Below, in pieces: positions 1 to 14,200 of a DNA stretch of 64,000 nucleotides. The stretch spans positions 6,570,001 through 6,634,000 of the forward strand of contig CALNXK010000002.1 of assembly GCA_942486035.1 (NCBI GenBank), read 5' to 3'. The notes under the pieces are model-generated. The model worked only from the letters and a program-made list of their open reading frames with translations, did not search any database and was not told where the DNA came from. Made by a program: the position numbers and the translations under genes. The DNA is from Porites lobata. Its lineage: Eukaryota; Cnidaria; Anthozoa; Scleractinia; Poritidae. The first letter of the stretch is position 1, and each line of letters begins with the position of its first letter.

Positions 1-99
1 TGGACAGCAAATTTATCCGCTCACCCCTTGCTATCAGACACCTTTCATTGCATGCCAAGTAATAAATTAGGTATCTGTCCTTTTTGCACCATCTTTCAG

Positions 100-3000
100 T
101 TGGTGGAGATGTCATGAAGTTGTCAACCAATCATGGTCATGAAAAGACAGCTTGGCTTGAAACCCTTCGATTGCACTCTGAAAAGGGCAGTGTCACATCA
201 CCCTCTCCATGGGTGGAGAGACATCCTGCACCATTCACAGAACGGACATTTTCAAAGTCCAGTCCTCCAAGAAGTGATTCTTTTGGGTCGCCACCAAACT
301 CAGCCACCCCCAAGGGCTCTAGTAGTACCTCTGGTGTATATTCACAGGTATGGTAGTTGGAACCTGTTCTAAATGGCAACTTCTCATCAGCCTGCATTGC
401 AGTAATGTCTGTGAAGCAGCACTGAGATCCTTGTTCTAGACCTCTAATAAACTCAATGAATTACTGGAAGTGTGTTTCCAATTTCTCTTCAACCTCAATA
501 GCCAATATTGAACAGATTAACCATGGGTTGCACTCAAATCCTGGTACATAGCTAAGACCAAGAACAAGGATTTGGACACTGGCTGGCAGACAGTCTTAGC
601 AGGAACTGTACTTTCATCTCTGGTGCAGGCTACATGTCATAAGCAAACATTTAGGAGGGAATTCATCAGGAAATTGAGTAATTTCAATTTACAGTGGACA
701 AAAACCTTGTACCAGAATAGTTTAAACAATATTGCATTCTTTTTTTACATTTTTCAAGGGCTATAGATATAATTAGTTATCTTTTTTAACACCAAAGACT
801 ATTTCTCATGGGAGCCCGAGAAAATAAATGTCAAATTTCACAAGAATTGTGAAAACACGGGTAAAATTCTGAAAATTTCATGTGTAAGATGTCATTTTGT
901 GAAATTTGACATTCGTTTTTTTCGGGCTCCCATAAGAAATTTTCGTTGGTGTTATTATAGATAAATGATTACATCTATAGCCCTTGAAAAATGTAAAAAA
1001 GAGTGTGATATTGTTTATGTTACATGTTTTTTTTGTATTCTGGTACAAGGTTTTTGTCCACTAAAAATTAAAATTACTCATTTTCCTGAAGAATTCTGTC
1101 TTCAATGTTTTTTAGGAGACTAGGCCTGTTGATAATATTTTAGTGAAAATTCCTGCGAAGGTGCTTACCCTGTAGGATTTGGGATGATTTTGTGAAAGGT
1201 CCTTTCAGTTTCACAGAGCAAGTTGAATGATTAAGATCTTTTCTTTATAATAGTCGTCTAGTGAGGGGACAAAGTTCCGTTCAGCTTCAACTCCACATTC
1301 AGTTGCCACTGACCTGACAGCCTTCAGCTCAGTACCTCAAAGCCCACAGAGGAAGGGACATTGGGATTTCACAAGACTCAGACCTACACCGCCCCTTAGG
1401 CCTGCATACGCACTGATTGCTAAGGAGGTATGGTAAATGTTACTAAATATGGGGGCTGTTTACTTGGATAGAGGAAGGTACAGGCAACAGGAAAGTCCTA
1501 GAAGGTGGAACAACTTTTTGTTGGGTGTACATGCAGAAATTTCAGTCTGTGTGGGTACCAAGTAGAGAAGGAATTGAAAATGGCAGGCAACAAACATGCA
1601 ATTTGGGCCCTTCTGCTCACTTTTACTAGCGTTAATAACTACATTTGAGCAGCAGCTGGCAGTTCTTTACACCAAACGAAATTGTCAGCCTTTATTGCAG
1701 TGATTACCCTATGAACAACCAGTTGCAATAAATTTTTGTTTGGTTCGTCTCTAGTGCTAGGATCTTCCTGGCAGTGGTGGTCCCTCTTAGGACTACCACT
1801 GGATGATGAATTATCTGATGATAACCAGTGATTTTGTTACCTCTGTGTCCTTTGTCCCTGACACATAAAAATCCCCAAAGACAAAAAGTAATTCAGGGCA
1901 TGCGTCCCGTAGGATGCAAAGAAGGATCGATCGATTTGAACATTTTTTGTAGAATATCCCGTTCGTGTGATTTTTGTGGCTGTTGTTTAAAGATGTATTT
2001 TTATTTATTTTATGCTAGATTTTAATTTCAGAAAACTGTAATAAAGAGTTTTGGTGTCTGTCTCCCGTTTATTTGTCTGGTTACATACACTGTAAAGGCC
2101 CACGTATTTTCAATTTAGGAAGCCCTGTTTTTTTTTTCAACTGGAACTCATTGGTTATGAATAGGGACTCGTGATTTTTCACAATATTAGTCCCAGGACT
2201 CACCATAACTATTTGTAACAAAATCACTGTGATAACACTAAATTATTATTATCAATGTTGCCCTACTTTGCCTTTTTATTTATTTCTATCAAGGACACAT
2301 CCACAACTCATCGTTCAATGAGAGGCTTACTTCACCCATCACGAAAAAAACAAGGTGAGATTGCAAGTTTATTTCTGTACAGATTATAAACATGAATCAT
2401 TGACATACAAAAGGTTTGATCATTGAGCTCTCGTCTGTAAATTGAACATTGCAACCGCTCCATAAAATTTAAACTAAGCTCTAAATGGAATCTGTAATAA
2501 AAAGAAAGTTTGAAATAACTACAGAATACTCAACATTAATAGACTATGTTAAAACAGACTTTTTAAAAGGGTGATAACAGGGTAATAATGCATTGTTGTA
2601 TGGTAGGTTTTAATGAATGCTTTAGCATCTCATTTTGACAACATGATTTAAATTTTGGAATTTCATAAGAGTCGTCCTTGCTAAACAAAGTCTTTACTTA
2701 GTTTACCCTTTTGCAGTTGTGACATACTGAATTGTTAATAATTTTGTCAAATAATATCATTATTCGATGCAAATTTTTCTTTCTTTCCACTAGCCAAGAG
2801 CCCACTATGAGACCTGCAAATAACTGCCTACAAATAATGGTCTGCTCATGTGCAATGTTGTTCCAACTGTGTTTAGCTGCAAATAATATTCTGCTCATGC
2901 GTAAATGAAACCACGCTTTTCTCCCTCTTGCAATCACTCTTGCGTGAAAATGGCTGATTGTTTCGCTTCCTGAGGATTTTCACTAAAAACAAACTCGGTG

Positions 3001-6000
3001 AACGATTGATGAAACAATTATTAAACTCAGTTATCACAACATATGGTGATTTGTCAGTGTCGCCCAGATCAATTATTAGCCTTACCCTGCGGCTTCGGCA
3101 AAAAATAATATTGAACAACCTGCCACTGAGATATCATGATATTTTTCTCAACCTCGTCCAATAATTGTTAATTATTTTGACATTAAGATGTGTTTTATTA
3201 TCAATATGCTTCTATGCACTATTAAAAGTTCCTTCTACTAATATCTCTGAATTACCCCTCCTTAAGTTAAGTGGTCCATAATAACTATAATCAGCCAAGG
3301 AACAGGAGCCTGCTGCTTCCCCTGACAAAACCAAGTTTGGTGACAGTCCCTATGCTTCGGGAAAGCCAAAGTGCTAGAACTCACTAGTTTTGACTGTCAC
3401 GCTAAAGACTGATATCTTTTCAGGAGAGGGGATTTTAGTATGTGGAAATATTTGTGTGAGATTATTTGTGAGTCTATTTTAGCAAACGGTTGATCATATT
3501 CATCCAATAATATTTCTTTTTAAGTGCAGTGCTTTAAAATTTTTAATAGCGTAAATTTGTTATATGAATGAAGATCATCACAGTTATTTATGTAACTTTT
3601 GCAGCTGCAAAAAGAAAGCCTGAAAAAAGAAAAAAAAATGCGATGATCTTCATTCATATAATTCTTCACTCCACAGTTCACACATATGATTTTCATATAT
3701 TCATAACTTCAGTGTAAATTTGTATAAAAATTTGTCAATCATTATTATTATGAGCGCGTGTTAAAAATTATCTTCCCTTTCCCTCCAAAACTGGTGTAAC
3801 ATAACACCCTTACCCCCACCCGGTATAATGGTTACCTCTCTACAATGGCCACTTACCCCCCTCCCCCTTGGCCATTGTAGAGAGGCTCTACTCTAAAAAA
3901 AATCAAAACTAACATTCAAAACCTGTTTCCACTTCAACCAGCCATCATCTCAAGGGCAAGTTTAAAAGGTGATTAATGAATTCTCTTGTAGGTTGTCTTA
4001 CTCTTAATCCGCTTACATCTTTCAAATCTTGCACTTCTGACTGTAAGTAATGCCTAAAATGAATTTCATGCTAACTTCTTACTGTCTTGCAATTCTTGCC
4101 TGTCTTTTAAATGTGTGGAGTTATAGATAAAAATAAATTGGTGCTTTAAATATTTCTCTCTTCTGTATAAAAAAGTAATTTGCAATTAAAAGATCAGTTG
4201 TCTGAAAATGATGAAAAAAAGTTAAGGATAAAATAGTGTATTAAATATTGTAAATATTTTAAGTTATTGCAAAACTATCACTTACCTAAAGTGTTGAATA
4301 AACTACAGAGCAACCTTGTTAATATTGTGGAAAACTTTTTTAAAAACCTTATTGTCCTGCTAATGACCCAAGCTTGACCAAAATCACTATCATTACTGAT
4401 ATATATATTAATTTTCTACCTTCTTTCATTCTTAAGTGTGGCTTCCAAAAATTCCTGAATAATCTTTTTTGGGGCCTGCAGTTTTTTAGAGGTCTGTGTT
4501 GTACCATGAACATTCTGTTGCGTAAAGAAACTTCTATATTCTTGGTTGCACTGTAGTTCTTTTGAAGTCATTTTAAACTATCTTAAGCCATTCTGTTATA
4601 CTCTAAAACAATTCTTTCCACACAAGCTGCTATCCTGAAAATATGAGAAACTAATCTTTTGAAAAGATAATGATATATATTTATATAATAAAGTCGAACA
4701 GTAAAGAATATTGTCATGAAAAATCCAAGGTAATATGTTTGTTTAATAGCCCCTCTAATCATTCACAGAATTACTCGTTATTGTTTGTCCAGGACTGTCG
4801 CTAAGATTTCAAGTTTCTGGGTAAATACAACAAGTAAAGCGGGAATCAAACAACTTGGGATTTGTTGTGGTTCTACTTTTCTTCCATTTTTTATGAAAGT
4901 AATCTGGGGTCACCTTCATAGTAACCAGGGAATTCCCTGGTCCCCGGCCCAAAACGACAGCCCTGGTTGCCAGGAAGACAGATATAATCAACCAGATTAT
5001 GATCAGTCAGATCATCATCTTCCATCTTTCGACCAACTGACTGTCTGTTCAGGCACTTCTAAAGTAAATATATGATGATTTGCCCATTTATCCAAATTGG
5101 TTCAGAAATCTCTCTGTGCGTGGCATCTTGTTACCATGAAACAAACTAAGCTCTGTAATTTAACTTCCCTTGAAGTTATCCATTGAACAGCAATTCTGTT
5201 CAGGGTTCTCAATAGAAGGCGGCACCCGGCGATTAATCGCCGCTTACTTTGGGATTTATAGCCGCTTACTTTGTGTTTAAGTCGCTTTTCTTTGCTTTGT
5301 TTTGACACCTCTGGCTTTGCTGAAGAGCCTCCTACTTTATCAGTGATCACCTCCTACTTAAAAATCTATTGAGAACCCTGTTCTGTTTGACTGACACTTT
5401 GGTATCTACCCATAACTATTCCAATTTTAGTCTTTTTTTTTTTTTCAAGTAATTTTTGAAAAAATCACGTTAGAACTGCTACATATTTAATATGTAATTT
5501 CTTCCAACAAAATGTTGAATGGGGTTGATTAATTTTAGCAAGGTTAATATCTATATATTTATTGTTATTGCTTTCAATCTTAGGTCGAACAAAGAGTGAA
5601 CTTGAAGATGACAAACATGGCAATTCCTTAGGTAAAAAGAAGTTAACAATTGCATTACACTGTATGGAAGATGTTTTCCCTTGCTAATAATTTTATCAGT
5701 TCTCATACCCTTTTCTCTTGATGTCTTGAGGTATTACAGTGTGACTGCTATAACCGAGGCCACCTAGACAAAGTTGACCAATTGGATTACAGGAAAGTAA
5801 CAATACATTCTGAGATGTCTGTCAGACAAATATGTCTCCTGGGTGTTATTTGTAAAGTCTCAAACCGAAAAACATTGTCTGATGAAACATTTTGCCTTAT
5901 TAAAAAATGTCTGCTATCAATGTTTAAATTTTGTGCCTCGAGTAACTTATTGTTTTATTATGAGCTGCTGACTGGCCCACAGCCAACTATGTATTTTTGT

Positions 6001-8177
6001 TTTCCTGTAATCTGATTGGTCAACTTTGTCTAAGTGGCCTCAGTTACAGTAGTCGCACTGTAAAGGGTTAAAATTCTCTTTCACTGTTTAAGGGGTTATT
6101 TTTTATTCTTGACGCGATTTAATGGCCATTGCCTAATAGCTGAAATAGGCTTAATCATGTGTCACAAATCCTTTAATCAACCGCTTTCAGAATCAGAAGT
6201 TTTATTGTTTGCTATATTTCACGTAATTCTGACCTAAATGTTATTTGACATTATCTTTTCACGGGCACGTTTCTCTAAACTCTTGATAATTAATGGGCCT
6301 GGAAAGCTGTTGTTGTTTACATTCAAGATCAAATTTTCAATAGTTTTCCACATAACATGATAAAACTATCAGCTGACAAAACAAAATGGACTGATTGGTT
6401 ATCTAGGACCTGTGCTTTTATTCTGTATATTATTGATTTGAATATTTGATTATGGGCTGGAAAATTTACTGGGACTTTTGAGAAACAGGCCCAGGTCCTT
6501 AGCTAACTGCAGTTAAAACTCTTTTTTTTTTTCTTTTTTTTTTCAGGAAACACTCGCGTTTTAGAAGAAGACATGCTTATTCTGCGAGTCGTAGAAGCTT
6601 ATTGTACAAGCGCAAGAGCTAGGCATACACTGAATAGTAAGTTTCATGCAGTGACTTTGTAATAATTCATGTTGCAATCAAAACGGGAAATATGGTGTCA
6701 CAAGTGGGATTGTAACCTGTAATCAATTTTTAGCACTGGCTTCTGAAATTTTGGTACTCATCAGCTTTTACCACTTTGATTTAGAGGTCTAATGAAAAAA
6801 TCTCTGAGCTCCTTTAGGAATGTGCTTGGTCCAAAAAACCTGAATAACAAACAAAATGCATCATCCGATTTTATAGTTCCGGTTACAAGAATTGCTGTCA
6901 TGTTTCCTTAGACAAGAAACTTTGCACAGGGTTTATACGGGCTGGAAAGTCATGAAATTTAAGAATTTCCTCTTCCAGTCCTGGAAAGTCATGGAATTTA
7001 TTAGTCGGTGGTGGAAAGTCATGGAAAATTAAACTACGTTTGGTAGATTGGTTTACTTCAAATGTCAAACGAAGGACAAAGTAAGATAGAGACAAGTAAT
7101 TTAATAGCACGAACAGCACATATTTTTGTGAAAAACAGAGTTTGTGTCTGTTGAACTAAGTTACATAGGTAAAAAAAATGCCATGAAACAAGGATAGCTT
7201 GGAAAATGTTTAATAGTCACAGCCAAACATAAAGTCGTAAAAGAGGTCATGGAAAAAGTCCTTGAAAGTCATGGAATTTGAAGAGGTGAAAAAAGTAGGA
7301 ACCTTGCTGGCTCCACTTGTCTCTCCCTTCACCTCTGCACAGTATCAGCGACATACTGCTGAGTACTCCTGAGATGGGCTAGCTTCCCCTCCAGTGGGGA
7401 GTCGTCATTCTCCTAGGTACTTCTTACCATGGAAAAATAGTTAAGCTCAGGCCATGTAGGCTTCCTTGGCTTGTATGCACCTTTAGCATTTTAGAAAAGA
7501 GGTGGATAGTTTTATTTCCAAAGAAGAGACTGTTGTTTACATGGTTTCTCTTTTTTCCCAAGTTTATGATGTTAAGCATTATAATAGAGAAAACACATGT
7601 AATGAGCAATGCTGTATGTTGTATGACACTGTTCTTTGCTGCAAAACTCATGGTATCCTGTGTTATGTTTTATTCAATAGTTCTTTACAATGTCCGAAAT
7701 GACAACATGTAATTTTAATGCTCACCAGTATTTCAAGCAAAATTTGTCCCTTGTTGTATACCTCTGTCCAATTCTGGGGATTGTAGTTAATAACAATATG
7801 GTACTGCACTGGAAATTGTGGAGACAGTTTAGCTAATGTATGGTACTGGTTGACCCTGGTTTAGGTTGATCAGCATCAAACTTGTTCTGGTATTATCGGT
7901 GCTTTATAAAACAGAGTGGTTTGAACAATTAAGAATATTACACACAACAGAAATTTGCTCGACAACTTCTCTCCATTACCTCTGCAGGAAATGTGTGGGA
8001 GCATCAAAAAGGGAATTGAAATTTTGATTTAAGGCCAGGGTTTTCAGTGTGGTGCGAGAGTAATGGCAACATTGTTTTGTTGAATTTCAGAAACAAAGCC
8101 TGCTTGAAATGAATACTTCATTGAATTTAATTAAAAAGTCAATCCACTAGGCTACTTTTTTGATATTTGCTATTTTG

Positions 8178-8231
<54 letters not shown>

Positions 8232-11200
8232 TTGGCTAAGAGTTTGGGATGATGAGAGGCAAAATTTGTTTGTTTGCATTAACTTTTACTTTGATTCGCA
8301 GTTCAGAGAGTTTTTTTTTTTCCATAGGTAAAATTTTAATATAGACCGAGATGAACTTTTCTTATTTTGTACAGTTTTTACTGTGCTCCTGCCATAAATT
8401 TGAAAAGATTCAGTCATAATTTATTGGCTTTGCTTTCCAGTACATAGTTGTTCTGAAAGCTACACTCATGATTGTAACATTAGAAATTGGTGCTGTCACT
8501 GGTTTATAATTCTAGTAACTTTCAAACTTTGTATCATACTGTCCATGAAAATTATTAGTAGTAGCAAAAAATCACCTCTCTTTGGCTGAAATAGAATTGG
8601 AATGAAACTGAAGGGAAAAATAATGGTTACTGCTGCTAATAATTCTAGTTGTTATCAATGTATTGTTCTTGATAACTGGTTGCAATCAATATTTGATTGA
8701 TCATGATGAGTGGAAGATCATTTATAATAATTTTGTTGTCCACAACATTGATGCTGATTTTACTGAATAACAGTGACGTAAGATCTCAACTTATTCATAA
8801 AGAAACACTCAGTGGTTGTCATCAGTATTGTGCTTTTCTAAATGACAGCGTTGTCTTAGGCACTAATGTATAGTTTTCGTTTGCTGAAAGTCTTGCACCT
8901 TCTTGTAAAAATTAGCCTGGGGTATTTTCATTAACTATGTGCAAAAGCTAAAAGCTGACTTGTAAAATTTATTTCAAATCTTATCATAAACTTGATTGTC
9001 AATGTTGTACTAGGTTTGGGTTTATTAAAGTTTTTCATTCTGTGTACCACTGTTGTGTTACCATTTTATCACATTCATTTCTTCCATTTTTGTTTTTATA
9101 CCCTGCCTCCCATCACTTTGTTGCATAACTACATCAATCACTTTTCTGCTGTTTAAGTTTGTCAACTAAGTACATGAGTTTGGCTAAATGAGTGTCTCAT
9201 GGAGAATCTAGAACACAATTCACAGCCATTGAAACAAGGCTTGGTTGGATCATCATTGCTTTTGTTTTCATGTTTTCGGTCGATGCAAAAGTTTTGTAAG
9301 TTTTTTTAAAATTTTTATGAAAACAGATACTCGAGACCTGGCACTGCAATAAAGCACTTCAATAAATACTATTGCTGTAATGCACTTGAAGTTACAAAGA
9401 CTATATTTACACTGCACTAGACTTTATAAATATTGCTAGTCACTCCACATTTTTCGCATGCAAAATAGAGGTAAATTAAAGATCATACAATACGTCTTAC
9501 AGAGGTGACACCCTCACCAGACTCGAGTTTTTGTGAAAACATGCCCTGAAGGTATAACAAATATGAAATCTTAGAATGTGATCCTTTTCTTGTGTGCATA
9601 TTTTGTGCTGTTCTGCATCCCACATAATATTCAGCTGTGTACATCATGTCTTATTTGCCATATTTATAATTTGCACTGAATCACTCTGTAGTCACCGATA
9701 ACTTGCACTTGAAAAAGTTTTTCCTCCTGAAATTTCACCTAGCCAAAGTGGACTAAAACTTCTTATAATGTAATGTTACTCCTTAAATTGCATGTGTCGT
9801 GTTTTTGTTCTAACTTCTAACCTGTAATTTAAACTCTGATTCATACCTTTAATATAGATTTTAAATCTTTGACTTCTTTAAGAGCCTAATTTCAATTTTT
9901 TTAAATATAATCAGAACTGTACGAGATCATTCAGATCCAAATGTTGCCACTGCCTTGTGCAGCTTGACAGTAACACGCAAAGGTAACACTCTTGGGCTTA
10001 AGCCACAGACTCAGATTTCATCACCACATGAAATAACCTGTTTTATGTGGCAACACTCGAGGATTGCATACATCAACCCAGAGACTTTAAGAGTTCCAAC
10101 CAAAACTCACAGCTCAACATCTGCCCTCTGAAGTGAAAGGACTAGTGTCTTAGTAAATAAATATCTTTAGTGACAAGTCAGGCGTCATATTCTAAGTCTT
10201 TGTTATACCTTCGTTGTGTGTGCAGAAGACGCAAAAAATTCCCATCACAGCGGTCTTGCCGAAGACGTTGCTAATGATGATGAAAATGATGAATCAATTC
10301 ATTCAAGTCGTCCACGAGGTGCCAAGATCTTGGCACATGGCTGCTGCCCGGGATTAGTCAGCAAGAGTAGATTGTACACATATTAAACTCTGGACTAAAG
10401 GAGTCTTCTGCATTAGGCTTCTAAAATGTCCATATAAAACACTGGCGTTACCTTATGATAAGAAGGCTACCCTAAGTAGCTTTCATTTGCATGGTTGCAC
10501 TTAAAGATTTGATTTATAAATTAAGTTGCAAACAGGAGAAGCAGGTAGCAGATTAAAATATATCAAGAAGTTAGTGTTATGACTTCTGACATTTTGAGAA
10601 AAGATTCTAAAATACCTTTATTTGACTCCAAGCCATGGAGAACCAGGCAAAAATAAGAAAGGTGCACATACAATTGTCAGAACTTGTATGTTATGTTAAT
10701 GACTTAATGTCAGTTAATAATAATTATTTATTATTACTGGTAGTTTTAGATACGCTATGGATCCCACTCACTAGAAAACGGGAAGTGTACGAGTTAAAAA
10801 TTCTAGAATCAGAACTAAAATGTACATGACACTATAACACAGCATGCAGCAGGGTTAAATACTGCTATTTTTTAGTTACTGGCACATTATTTTCAAGCAA
10901 TATATTTTTTATTTTTTGAATTACAAAATGTTTCATGTTGGCCTTTTAGATTCTATTTACTTTTATTTCCTTTTTTTATTGAAGGAGTTCAATATTAAAT
11001 ATGTATAGAAATAAATCAGCATTATAATAAGAGGAAGAATGAAATCAATGTGAAAGCAATATCTGACTGTGAGTGACAGTGATAAAAGTATCATATCTTG
11101 ATTCTACTGGGAAGGGTTGACAGTCCTCGTTGGTGACAGGCCATTTTGTGCGTTAGAGAGAGTAGGTTAGATGTAAACTTAGCAGAAATCTGATGATCCT

Positions 11201-14200
11201 ACTTCTTTACCATGCAGTTTTGGCTACGAAGGGTTTCAATATAAAAATTATAACCGTAGTAGCAGCAGGTGAAGTGAACCAGCAAACATTTTATATCTTG
11301 TTGGTAGTCACTTCACTAGTAATAGTATATTAGGATATTTAACGCGATAGTGCAAGTTGTGTGTGATGAAAGAGGTACATAGCTGATGACAGCTTTGAGT
11401 ACTCATTGTTAATAATTATTTAGATCTTTTTACATGAAGAAATATTCATTAGATTTGGTACTATTTATTGGATAATTTATTATATTTGACACTAACTAAC
11501 CTAACCTGTAATCAGGCCAGATTTTACATTGTGTATTATTGTTTGTGCTGCCTTCCCATGTGTTTGGGAACTTTTTGACCGAATGGATGGAAAAAGAGAG
11601 TCTGATTGCAGGTTACCGGTATCTTGATAAAAAAGTTTCAATACTTAAATTAGAAGAGCATCATTATGAAATACGGCTTATTAGCATTACGAGAAATATG
11701 CACATACTGTATATATTGTAAATAATGAATGACTTTGTACCATTATGGTTAGAAATATCGGCTACTCAATAAAGAGTCAGAAATTATTACATACTTTACA
11801 TGCATATTGTACATGTACAATATAGAGGATATGACATGGCCGCAAGGAGACACGAAATTTCGCTTTGAGTGTTGGAAAAATATTTCATGAATGAGCGCAG
11901 TAAACAATTTAAATATTTTTGGACACAAGAAGAGAAATTTCGTAGCTCCAAGAAGCCATGTAATGTTTTATTTATTACATAAACACCAATGAAACACCAA
12001 ACCACTTTTTGTGTGTGAAAGGTGCTGTGTATTATGTTGCTATAGCAATGGTGATCTTTTCACTTGTGAGGACAACGTGTAATTTTTTCATGTGAAGCTA
12101 TAATGTTTTTGCACGAAAGCTCACCTTGTATTTCATTGGCGTTTATATAATAAATTATAACATCTTGAACAGTACTACTAGCAAAGGTAATCTATTACAA
12201 ACAAGTGTTGTGATAGCTGGTGTAGCTGATGGCATTGGGTCCATGAGTGCTTTGTTTCAATCAAAACTGCTTTTTTTGACAGTTTAGTCCCGAGGAGAAA
12301 TTGACATGATTAAAGTTCATTTTAACTCTTGAAATAGCCACCTGTCAAATTCCCTTGCTGTCTACAATTTCCTCCACCCATAAAAAGCTCTTTTTCACTC
12401 ATGAGGCCCTGTTAGGGTTAAATTCAGACAAGCGACATAGCCTTGAAACAGTGACATAAGACAGGTGAAATGGCGACAAACAACATGAAGATGGGTTAAA
12501 ACTGCGACTGTGACAAAATGGGTTGAAACTGACAGCGACGAGGAAAATCACAAATACAATGGTAACATGTCAATAGCAACATAGCCTCCTCTCCAATATG
12601 CGAAACGACCAACTAAGGGCAGGTATGCCCCCTTAAAGGGCCTCATTCCTGCCCTCCCTTGCTGTACCAGTTACACCAGCTGATCTTGCAACCTTTCTAC
12701 ACGCCACCGAGCGTGTCAAATGGTCTGATAAGGAAATACTTAACAACACCACACCTGGCAATGAGAACTTTCCACGTTTTGAAGTCCGTGAATTCACAAG
12801 CAGCAATTATTTTGAGGATGTCTGCCCAAAAGTTTAGCTCATTTTTCTTCTCTACGTCACACAAAGTTAAGAAATAATCATATTGATAACTATCCTCTTG
12901 TACATTAAATGTTTTCGTTTTTTTTTCACCGTAAGAAATGCACCTTAAGAAAAATAAGTATTGTAACAAAGTAAGTACTCTCTATAGTCAAGGTGGCTCC
13001 AAAGAGTGGATGATAAATCTAGTAATATGCACCTTAGATGTCTTTTTAGAGAACCAAAAGTGTGCCTTTATAAGCAAGTTACCTGATGGAAATATCTTTG
13101 ACCTTTCATTTATTCCCATTATTTTGGCTACACGGTTTCACCTGTATGCTGTCCTTATCCTTCATTAAACCCTCTCCCTGCCCTCTGCTCCCCCCCTACA
13201 GAAAACCGATTTTGTCCTTTTGCTCTCTTTGTATGCTCCCTATTTGAAATTTAGGCATCGTAGCACAAGTAATGTTTCTGATTTGCCTTACAATACAGAC
13301 ACACAAAGGACCAAGGCAGTTTCAGGTATTCAAAGCAAAACACTTCTTTCTTTTCATTACAGCTTGTAGTCTGAAGGTTGATAGGGCGTTGTAGTTTAGT
13401 GCAAGTGATGTCTTTGGCCAGATAGAGGGAACGGGAAAGGGAAGGTGTCGTCTGGGGTGTGTAATCCTGTTGTTTCCTGAGGTACTGGGATGCTTATAAC
13501 CTTTTTAATGCTTAGCCTCCCAGAGTCTCTTTTGAAGGCTTAAGACTAACTTTATTTGTCGAGTCTCGGCACGAATGTGCAAGGATTGGCCTTCTAATTG
13601 AAAGCTTTTCATAATACTTTTATTCGTTTTCAATGTCTATTTTCTTGAATTCTATTCTGGGGTACAAAGTACATCATAAAAAGACTTTGTCACTGGTCTG
13701 ACTCCTTGTCAACTTGAAAGTTGGTATAATACGGTTCATCTTTTAGCTGCGCAGTTTTTGTTACGTTTTATTTCGTCCTAAGTTTGTGTTACACGGACTA
13801 AGTTTTGTTTTGGTAATGGGAACTGATATTTTGTTTTGGAAAAACTTGCTGAGAGTGGATTATCCTTTTGGCCTTGACAATACCCTGTCAAAGTTTGAAA
13901 GTCTAAAATAGTAACGAGGAAATTCTTCTTCTTTTCTCGTAATCCACTATACAATATATAAACTAAAGAATAATTTTTGTTTCCCAAGCTTCCGGTGTTA
14001 CACTTGCATGGTGCTGAGGGTGGAAAGAATCAAACCACATGAATTCGTATCAAAATACCATCTTTTCTGTACAGTTTCCCTGGGCTTTGTCAATGGAGGG
14101 ACCCACTTTTCAAATAGCGCTTGAAAGTGCCTTGGGTGGCTTTGTAATGCAAATTAGAAGAGTCTTATTAAGTAACCTCTATCTCTGGTTCGTTTCATTA

